DNA from: Priapulus caudatus | Taxonomy: Eukaryota > Priapulida > Priapulimorpha > Priapulimorphida > Priapulidae | Direction of reading: 5' to 3' | Length of the DNA: 64,000 bases | Assembly: GCF_000485595.1 (NCBI RefSeq) | Contig: NW_014577431.1 | Span: forward strand, 423,208 to 487,207 | In this document: positions 54,961 to 64,000 of the stretch, piece after piece | Position numbering within the stretch: position 1 is the stretch's first letter | Layout: every line of letters begins with the position of its first letter | Notes under the pieces: generated by a model | Database searches by the model: none | What the model saw: the letters and a program-made list of their open reading frames with translations, nothing else | Told to the model about the DNA's origin: nothing | Position numbers and translations under genes: made by a program

Positions 54961-57900
54961 ATATATGTGTATGGTTGTGTGGGTGTGTGTGTGTGTGGTG
55001 CTGTGTGTGTGTGTCTGTGTTGTGTACCGTGGTGTGTATATATGTATGTCGTGTGCTGTGTCGTGTGTGTGTTGTGTTGTGTGTGTGTGTGTGCCTGTGG
55101 GGTGTGTTGTGTGCGGCGGCGTTCGTGCGTGGGTGTGGTGCATACGTTCATGTGCGTATGGTGTACCCGTATGTGAATTGGATATGATCAGTTAGCCAAC
55201 ACGCATGACACGCTGTACACAAACGCGACAAACGCTCGGAGTCTAGATGAAGTGTTCATATTTGTGCATAGAATATGACTATATAAATATACTAATCCCT
55301 ACTCACTGGCTAAACTTTAAAACACTCACTTTAAACAATTTAGACCTTATAGACTTACTGATCTTACCTTGAATCCTACCTTTGAATGCAACCTAGGATG
55401 AGTGGGTCCAAACTGATACGTATGCATGGAAACCGAACACGATATACATTTAATGTACATTTCTTCTAATAATATCCACGTACATTTGTTATTTTGCCTG
55501 AGTTCATTCGGGATGCGCAAGAAGGTAACACACACGGTAGCTATGCTCTCGTTCCTTAAGGTCTCCGGTGCTGCAAATGACAACGAATCCTAAGGAAATC
55601 ATAACCATGCATCCACACGGCTTACTCCCACCATGGGCTACCAGGCTGGACGGCCTGCTTAATTTCATACTTATCCAAAATTCATGGTTCTGTGCGGCGG
55701 GGAATAGCCCAGGGCATGGATTATGCAATGCTGCAATTTGTGCCGTCTAATCGCCTTACTATTTTTGGATTCCAAGCAGGCATTTGTACGCATTTTTACT
55801 TCACTTAGAAGATACCGGTATTTATGCTCCAATCGCCGTGTGCTTTTAAGTCATTTACGCCTTGCTACTGGGAACCTTAGCTTTATATTTTAGACATGTT
55901 GGGATCTGTAGATGTAACGCCATTTTTTATACTGTGTGGGTAGATTGCTCCTCCACTCTCCCCCAGTGGCAGTGTATTAAGCCGCGAAATATATTTCCAA
56001 AGTTAAGATACTCTCAAATTACGTATTGATAGCACACCAGGAGTGCGGCGACAAAGGTTCATGATCCAACTCGCTAGTTTGTTGGTAAGGTACGGTCATA
56101 TGCGTCACTTTGCCTATTAAGCAGACCTGGATGAAGGCGTTAGCGCGATATTTCATCGTAAACGAGTTAGCGCCCCTTGTCAAATAGGCAGAGCGTAGTC
56201 TCTGGCTCTCAGAAGGTCGAGGGGTGGCTGTTTGTTTTTTAACATAGTAAAAACCCAAATAAATGTAAATAACCGTAAATTCTGGAAAGATTAAATCGCC
56301 ACTGTACTCGTCGGATGAAACGAATCGTCCCAAACTTACTCCGAGTCATGTTGTGCCCGTACCTCAAATAGAGCGCATAGCTACATGTCACAGCCCACGA
56401 GCGTGGCGGCGTCTGTTTCGTGGGTGCGATGCGCTTGGCGTTGTATGTTGCCCGTGCTGCGCCGTGCATCGCGTACGCTGAGTTTGCACGTACCATAAAA
56501 ATTGATGTCTGTACGCATCTAACTCAGACGTATGCTTCTTAGTAATTATTGACAACTCAGGAGCCATAGTTTGCGCTCCAGTCGCGACATGTGGCCAAAG
56601 GCGATGAACGTTGGGCTCCACATTATGATCTCTAATCCAAAAACATATAAGGTCGCACCGATCTAGGGAGTGCGTGTATTTACTCACGCCGCCTTACGGG
56701 TGGTGGCGTCTCCACTCTCAGTCGTACGGGTGTCTGTACAACCAGTAGAAGCATCCAATATAGGCCAGGCGTCGCCCCACAATAAGCATCGAACAGAAAT
56801 TAATTAAAAATCAGCTCACAACTGTTCGTGCGCCACTACACCACACAACTGACACTTTGTTCATGTTAACATTTACTACCAGATTTCCAATGCTCCTATT
56901 CTCCGCCGAAACTTATTTGCCAGGCTCCTTTATCGACGCCAGATTCTCTTGAAGTATTTCGGATCACCTCCAATACAACAAATATGGCCAACTCGGTCAC
57001 CCATGGCTCACGCCACTCTGACCGGAATGTCACAACTACACGACCAATACACCACTTCTACCTTCTAAAGCTTTTGCCTAGACGTCATCCGAGCATCTAC
57101 TTGCCGTGCATACTGCAAATTATCTGCACTCTAGTGGCGAATCTTCACGTCCAAAAAGCTCTAACGAGACAGATCAGTGCAACGAGCGTGACACAATTCC
57201 TGCGGCTGCCTGTAGCTGTTCGTCATGCCTCCCTGTATTGCGTTAGCGTGTGGTCGTCGCAGGATCGATTACACGGGATCCGAAGCAAACAGGGCTTTCA
57301 CTGCCTGATTAATGCTTCACTTCGTATATATTCCTACCGGCGTCTAGCGTCTAATATGTTTCTTATTGTTTTATGTAATTATCTGCTGTAAAGGGACTGG
57401 TTAGGCAGGCTCATAGCCAGCTCAACATGGACCCATCTCGACTTCACTATCTTGCTTGTTTTAGTACTTGACCTCCAACCAAACCAGTGAAAAGATCCGA
57501 ATGCTGTAGACGAACAATTTCCCCGGTGCCAGGGAGGACGCGTGTATTTCACTGCACCGTGTGCAACCCATTCGTTACATTTTTCCATCAGCCTCTGACG
57601 AGAAAACTAGCAGATGTTCGTTCATTGTATTGTCACGGGACTTGCGTGAGGAGTACTCTCGATAGCGTCCGAATATATCTTATAACGGGAACGGATGCTT
57701 TTACGTTTGGCGTGAAACGAAAAAACTGTTACGCCGAATCTGTAGCATCTCTTACAAATTGCAAATAACAGTCGGAATTGAACCAAAACGAAAAAAAAGA
57801 ATCCGAATAACTAGAGCATAGAAATTTAAAATATAGTACATTACTATTCGAAACGCCGACCAGAATGTGTGCGGATTGCAGATCATTGTTTCCTAAAAAT

Positions 57901-60622
57901 TTGGACGCTTTTCTTGATAAGCTAGGAAATGTATACTAAAGATAAACATCGATTTACGCTACTCTTACTTCCGATTACTGCATAATAACAGCGCGGTCGG
58001 GGGGGGTGTTGTTTTCAGCATTAACGTAAAGGCATATACGTACTTACATCGGTACCTTTGGTTTCCCCCGCGAAAACCCGCATACACATACCTTACATAG
58101 GAGATTCACTATAACGTATTACTTATTTACAAAGGACGGCCACAATTTACTACTGTCCCGGTAGTAACAGAAACTACAAAACGCGTACTCGTGTAGCAGG
58201 GATTTCGGCGATTTTGTGAAACGGAATGGGGATGACCTATCTCACACAGCAATGAACTTGACATCCTTGAGGGGTTTCCACCACTGTTGCCAGGTCAGTG
58301 AAAGAAGTAGAAGAAGAGAAGAAAAACGAAGAAGCGCCAATAAACTACCGTATATATTCTCTTTGCGGGGATTGACCATGTATTAACGCCATGGAAGCAA
58401 ACTGTTATGGCAAACCTAGGAAAACACTTCGTTAATTAAAACCTATAATAGCATCAAAATCAGCAGGGTTACTATGGTAATAATATTGCCCACGTGACGT
58501 TGTTGCTGCGATACGCCGACAAACGGGTGAAATTAAAATTTCGCTTATTGCCCACCGTAGTATTATTGTGCATCGAAAACTTATCAATGGTGAAGCCTGT
58601 GCCTGTGGTGCAATAATTGAGTTGACTTAAAAGGAAGCACGTGAGATTAGCCCACACCCGAAGCGCCGCCGAAGGTATTGCGCGAATGTATCATCACTAC
58701 TGCTATCGGCCGTACAATTTTTTCATTCTCTTTCAATCTCGTCCTTAGCATCGCGGGCTTCTTACAGGGGAAATATATTTTCAAACCCCGGAAAAGATTG
58801 CGTACCTTCCAACGATCCGAGGACTGGAGATTACACGCATTTAGAAATGGAGGATTAAATGTTTGGTGTGCACGGCAGAGTGATTGCAACAAATCAGCAG
58901 ACGAAACGCGACATTTATCATCGTTGTCATATGTCGTCATCGGCCTACCAGCAACTAACTTTATTGTGATTGGTCAGTAATTCTTATCTTGGGTCTTGTA
59001 CACGATAATTCTATGTAGACCAGCGCGACATGATAACCCCTATTGACTCAGTGATTGTTAATGTGCACAAAAACCATCAGTTGGCTTTGTGCTCCAACCT
59101 GTCCAGCCTACATTCCAGCTACACCCAATTTAATTGGGCCCTTCATACACCCAATTTACAGGACAGGCCATGCGAACAGCTGGGATATCAGGTGACAACG
59201 TTTTTCATTGCGAAGAAATATAATCAGAAAATCCTCGCTTGCCGGCGCTCGACATAAAGCGCGCGGATTTTCCTATTTTGTGAACGTTAGACTTTACTTT
59301 GCCAGGCTGGGGATGAATGTTACTTGTAAACGCTAATGAAACCCGTTTATCTAACAGTAAAACGAGAGCGGAAAATCAGTTTTCGTCGGAAAATACATGG
59401 CGTCGTACAATCATTACGAGATCGTCACGTGGCGTGGGGATGCTACCAATCCTCCTGCAAACCGCGTAGCTCACAATTGGGAAGGGTAATCACGAAGCAA
59501 AATATATTAATGTATTTAATATAATATTTTAAATACACATTACCGGCGAGTATATAACTATTATATACGCCAATAAAATTTCTATAGAATAAACAATTTA
59601 TATGTATTTTAAATTACTATATCTTCTACGAAGTTAGTTTATCGACTGTGGAAATTATCATCAAATTTATTGAAATTTAAAGAAATTAAAGTAAATTTGA
59701 AATATTGGCTCTATGAACATATATTCCGCTTAAGTTCTTTAAATTTTTACTTAATCATTCACAAATTTCCAGTCTAGACTTTTATTTAATTTTACTTTCC
59801 TGCCCACCTGGTCCCCAACGTCCTCCAAACATCTGTCATTGCTATCCACCATTAATAATAAATATATATAAATTTTCTCCTAGTTCGTTATCCGATCTAC
59901 GGCCCTGAATGATTGTTTACACTTGTGCTTTTCAACTTATCAAACTAATGCGTTTATTTCACGCCCATCTAGTAAAGCAAACCTCGCGCGGATCCGTTAG
60001 AATCTCCTCATCTTCTCCACTTTTGGTAGATGAAATCGGACGTCAGACGAATAGTGCGCCGCATAGTTCGCGCATGATTCGACCACCTGCTTTGCTGGAG
60101 ATGTTATATATACCCATTAATTACACAATATTAATATACACAATACATTATAATAATATAGATATACTATATATATACTAGATAATTTTACTACCAACGT
60201 ATCCATCCAAGGTACGGGTGTTAGTCTTGATTGCTAAAGTGGTGGTTATTGGATGCTCACAGCGGCAGTCATTTCAGGAAAAAATTAGCAAAAAAAGGAG
60301 AAAAGTTTCCTGGGCGAGAGCGTGCCGTGCATGGCAGTAAGACAGCCGTTTGACGGTAACATTTCGTGCCACTCGTTAAATAAGAAGTGACGATTATTGA
60401 ACGAAAGGATTTGCTCGCATAAGTCATTCGCGTACAATAATTTTATTTTTTATATAAAATATCCTCACTCCCTGGGAGCCGCCCAGAGAGCATTGTTTAT
60501 TGAAGTGTTACCAAGTCCCGAGATATAACGTGAATTTATCATTCCCTAACAGTAACTAACTAAGAAGTAATGTAATAAATTTCTTTGTAGTACAATTATT
60601 TGTGGCCTTTGTTATCTGGATG
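54828..60622. repeat. 5795-bp block, identical to 32906-38700
   Basis: Second exact copy (offset 21922). Contents as described for the first copy: GT-rich tract then AT-rich non-coding DNA, no recognised gene. Confidence 0.9.
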
Positions 60623-60802
60623 CTTCAGAACATATGCGCTTGGGATTGTGTCCCAACGCGTGAACAGTGCTATATATAAAGCCACTAGCAGCGCATACCG
60701 GCGTTGCCCGGGGAAATCGCAGTGGGCTGTTACTGTGCGTGGACCGCTTGGTTACCAAAGGAAATATTTCAAAAAAAATACGAAACTATCCTAGTCTATC
60801 CA

Positions 60803-61226
60803 TGCTATCCCATCCATCCATCCATCCATCCATCCATCCATCCATCCATCTATCCATCCATCCATCCATCCATCTATCCATCAATTCATCCATCCCATCC
60901 CATCGCACCGCATCACATATCCCATCCCATCCCATCCCATATCCTATCCCATCCCATCCCATCTCATCGCATCGCATCGCATCGCATCCCATGTCATGCC
61001 ATCCCATGTCATGCCATCCCATGCCATGCCATACCATGTCATGCCATACCATGCCATCCTATGCCATGCCATCCCATCTTATTCCATCCCATACCATCCC
61101 ACCGCATCCCAACCCATGCCATCCCATCCCGTCACATGCCATCCCATGCCATCCCATGCCATCCCATCCCATGCCATCCCATATCCCATCGCATGCCATC
61201 CCATCCCATCCCATCCCATCCCAAAC
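60803..61226 (+). repeat. CATCC/CCATGCCATC minisatellite (copy 3)
   Basis: ATCC tetranucleotide run (60809-60885) followed by CCATCCCATGCC-type units. Shorter and more regular than copy 1. Frames of 175-199 residues here are repeat translations. Confidence 0.95.
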
Positions 61227-61360
61227 AGTAAAAAATAATAAGAAATCAAAAGATAAAAGACATTAAAAATAAAAAAATAAAATAAAAAAGTAAAAAAGTA
61301 AAAATAATACATACTAAAGCGGTAGGTAAAGGGAAAAAAATGGAAAAAAGGGACAATAAG

Positions 61361-61436
61361 TTCCCCAGCTGAGACTCGAACCCGGAATCCCGGTGTAGGA
61401 GACGGATGTTTTAGCGATTAGGCCACTGCGCCGTTC
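61361..61436 (-). pseudogene. tRNA-Arg(CCU)-derived element (copy 3)
   Basis: Minus strand GGCGCAGTGGCCTAATCGC, CTCCTACACCGG and GGGTTCGAGTC in tRNA order. Box A and box B are intact, while the acceptor and T stems are imperfect. CCT sits at the anticodon position. Probably the head of a tRNA-derived SINE. Confidence 0.6.
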
Positions 61437-61959
61437 AAGGTATACAGAATGGATTCACACGTACGTGATGTTAATCTGTACGCACCGCCATCTATTGATG
61501 AATAGAATTTTTATCAATTTTTAACTTTTTAACTTTTCTAAATTTTTGTTTCAGCCAGAACCACCTCCCAGACGTGGTGATTCTGAAAATACCTTCTTCA
61601 GGGCATAAATGGGGCGTAAATGGGGCGTCACCGACGTGACCGGTTCCTTTCCCCAGCTTGTTTACTTTTCGTAAATAATGAAATGCCTGGTCGATGCATT
61701 TCGCATCGAACAGGAAAATTTTCTGCATTTTCACTCGCTGTCGGAAGTGAACGAGTGCGTCATTCATTGAACAATTCAATAAAACACACAATGTTCTGGT
61801 TCGGAGCTAATGTTTACATGCCACAGCGCCATCTCTTGGATGTTTTATAAGTAAATATGGGGATTTTCAATAAAATAATGCGTTTTTATATGTATTTACC
61901 ACGATTTACGTATAGAAACTATGTTATTTTTACTAATTTATCCGTATCTTTCCTTGGAG

Positions 61960-62500
61960 TTTTCATCGTCTTTTAATGCCTTTCGCTAGGTTTTCTGCGT
62001 GATTATTATTTTGCGCAGGCACTCATTTTGGAAATCCTCCAACATATTTACTTCTTCCTTAGTTAAGTTAGTCCATCTTTCACTGTTATTTAGGAAGGAA
62101 GGTAAAACTGTGCATTCGTATAATTTTACTCTTGCTTCTATAGTATGATTTCCATAATTATGCTCGTCTGCTCATGATAATATTTCCCTCATCATGAACC
62201 TACATTTTTCAGTTCGGACTCTTATCATATCGTTATAATCTCCTATATCATTAATTAAATCCCCTAGGTATGAATAGTTGGTGCTTTTTTTGATTACTTG
62301 GTTGCCTATTAATATCTCCTTCTCTTTCCTTTCTTTGTTTGTGAATTTTATAACCATTGTATTTGTTTTGATCATATTATAATCATAAATTATAAAATTA
62401 TAATCTTTTTGATTCAGCTAATCTGGAGAATAACTGAGCGCTTTTTGTTACTGTTTTATAATCTCCAATTCCTACAATATCGTTAATATATAATCATTGT
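61960..62500 (-). pseudogene. LINE reverse-transcriptase 3' fragment
   Basis: Minus-strand frame 62375-62172 reads MIKTNTMVIKFTNKER, NQVIKKSTNYSYLGDLINDI and MIRVRTEKC. This is the KTK.M...+YLG..I...G...+I..RI pattern following the polymerase palm in non-LTR retrotransposons (CR1/RTE/Jockey-like). Upstream FSRLAESK and downstream LEDFQNECLRKI lie in other frames. It is a truncated, frameshifted fragment. Confidence 0.65.
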
Positions 62501-62524
62501 CATCTTCTAAAACTACAGACCATT

Positions 62525-62589
62525 CGCTGACCGCTGTGGAGACGTGCGCTGGGTCTTGAATTTGGCGCACGTCTCCACTGCGGACAGCG
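62525..62589. repeat. 25-bp inverted repeat (GC-rich hairpin)
   Basis: Arms 62525-62549 and 62565-62589 pair at 23 of 25 positions, with a perfect 14-bp inner stem GTGGAGACGTGCGC and a 15-nt loop. The two mismatches are A-A or T-T. Confidence 0.85.
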
Positions 62590-62599
62590 CTTCATACTT

Positions 62600-63780
62600 G
62601 AACATCCCCGCGGTCGCGTGCGCATATCCCGCGGAACTGCGCGTCTCATCCGCGCACAGCGCTTAGGATCAACAGCAAACCTGTGCCACGCAATCTTGTA
62701 TCATGTATTTTTGGTTATGCGAGTACGGACTAATTCGGCTGAATAACTTGATGTATATAGATGCCATGGGTAAAGAGTAATAATGTTAAATCAATGCCCA
62801 TGTGTTTGAACGTCTTGCATTAGGCTTCGATAATAGTCATGGTAAAGTTAGGTCGGGTTGGGAACTTACACGGCGAAACTAAAATGAAAAGTCTGAGTCT
62901 GAAGGTATTAATGGTATCCGGGGAGTGAACGTATGTTTCTCTGCAGAACCGCCCTGCAAACTTATTATATAGATAAATAAGTTAACATTGTCATTAATTA
63001 TTCACGATAATTTCGAGGCACACTGCGTTTGTATAATGGTTAGGCCTAGCATTGGCGATACACTCAGGGCTGTAGGTGAGTGACCATTTTATTTGATAGA
63101 TGACGCCTATGGGCAGGTATATATGAGCAAATTATTATGTATATGGTCTCTCAAGCACTCTGGTTGTACAAGCTTCGGCATTAATTTTAAAGTAGGTATT
63201 TCAATCAGTCTTCTTAACCGTTATCGTGTTTTCCGACCACTACAATAGTTATTGGCATTGCTTGCGTAACAGCAAGTGTGTAATGTAACGTCATTAGCGC
63301 GCCCTATATTAAAATGCGCTGCGAGCTATCGCTAGACTTCACAACCATTAATCGAATTAACCATATTCTAATTGTAAGCCCACATACCTAAGCCCACAGA
63401 ATAAGCGTTAGAACAAGCTGACAACTTAATTATTATACAAACAAAGTTGTGGGAAAAGATGGAAGGAGAAAAGGGGTGGGATCGTAACCAGATTCTAGTT
63501 TGAATTTGCGGCAGACCAAATTTCCTACCCACGATTACTGTCAATGCCGCCAGCGCAGTAATATGAAAAACTCACTCTGAAATGTGAGGAGACACCGCAC
63601 GCAGGTGAAGACCGTAGGGCATACGCGGTAAATTGTACTCAGTAGCAGCATCGAACTAAATATAATCATCATTCGTTAGAAGTTGCATTACAGTCGCATA
63701 AGTGATTGTCTTCTGCCATATTTTCGACGGTCGGTCATACGACCCCACATTCACTTAATGCGGCGAAAGGGGCATTCGGC
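62600..63780. other. No gene recognised
   Basis: Anonymous sequence without coding or transposon signatures. Confidence 0.4.
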
Positions 63781-63792
63781 CATGCGTATATG

Positions 63793-63905
63793 TTGGTGTG
63801 TGCGATCGTTCGTGCGTGCGTGAGTGCGTGTGTGCGTGCGTGGGTGCGTGCGTGGGTGCGTGGGTGCGTGTGGGCCTGGCTGCGCGAGTGTGCACGTGTG
63901 CGTGT
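63793..63905 (+). repeat. TGCG/GTGCGTGCGTGG minisatellite
   Basis: Irregular tandem GTGCGTGCG and GTGGGTGCGT units. Valine/arginine/alanine-rich frames are repeat translations. Confidence 0.85.
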
Positions 63906-63974
63906 ACAGAATTTTTTTTAATGAACAGTAATAATCACATCATATTACAATCTATCTGTATTTGTTTTTAACAG

Positions 63975-64000
63975 GGAATGCTGCAGCACGAGAGGCACCC
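63975..64000 (+). CDS. Possible exon start at the window edge
   Basis: ATTTGTTTTTAACAG|GGAATGCTG is a strong acceptor (long T-rich tract, AACAG). The 26 bases after it are more GC-rich and open in two frames (one reads GMLQHERHP). The sequence is too short to identify. Confidence 0.25.

Larger units (their letters stand above)
60623..62300. repeat. Indel-rich right flank of segmental copy 3
   Basis: Homologous to 38701-40710. The minisatellite, tRNA-Arg-like element and LINE fragment occur in the same order. Beyond about 62300 the sequence is unique. Confidence 0.75.

Noticed and set aside
62172-62375. 67-residue frame as an independent small gene
   Set aside because: Its motifs and the shifted-frame continuation on both sides identify it as a LINE polymerase fragment.

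Overview
The window looks like a repeat-rich piece of an invertebrate bilaterian nuclear genome, probably marine. It has split genes with GT-AG introns, a GABA-B-type receptor, a doublecortin-domain exon, an F-box protein, vertebrate-style (CCCTAA)n repeats, long CA/GA microsatellites, Penelope-like retroelements and many small DNA transposons. I could not narrow the taxon further. Very little of it is host coding sequence. Part of it looks like a hybrid assembly whose gaps were filled with uncorrected long reads: there is a 25-N gap at 32353-32377, and several blocks are dense in single-base indels relative to their copies elsewhere in the window.

Layout. 1-5.8 kb: mostly anonymous, with a dispersed repeat present twice (1941-2058, 4526-4642) and a hammerhead-like motif at 4255. 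5.8-7.9 kb: a cluster of small transposons with readable target-site duplications, one of which supplies the last codons of an F-box ORF (minus strand, 6948-7577). 8.4-10.4 kb: microsatellites around an inverted-repeat element filled with an ACGC-rich minisatellite. 10.4-16.9 kb: anonymous sequence plus nested DNA-transposon remnants. 16.95-18.3 kb: a decayed minus-strand gene of a multicopy invertebrate family with a C-terminal cysteine cluster. 19.6-20.39 kb: a plus-strand doublecortin exon preceded by a tandem array of copies of its own splice-acceptor region. 20.47-25.95 kb and 48.75-54.25 kb: two copies (A and B) of a composite retroelement block.

Host gene. A GABA-B-type receptor runs on the minus strand. 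Collinear ligand-binding-domain exons lie at 43380-43550, 42615-42722, about 31737-31796, 31311-31430 and, damaged, about 27520-27720. The large intron between the second and third exons holds the N gap and the first copy of an 8-kb segmental repeat. That repeat (32378-40.7 kb and 54293-62.3 kb) has a central 5795-bp block identical in both copies (32906-38700 = 54828-60622, offset 21922). A third, indel-rich version occupies 43.7-48.7 kb.

Most unusual feature. Each composite block carries a Penelope-type GIY-YIG endonuclease 3' end, followed by a large palindromic element. The arms of that element contain hammerhead-ribozyme-like motifs read outward, and its centre is a second GIY-YIG retroelement whose reverse-transcriptase catalytic core is missing. 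TTAA-flanked MITEs are inserted in one arm while the other arm keeps the empty site, so the insertions can be read directly. All calls are from reading the sequence and remembered family features; no search was run.
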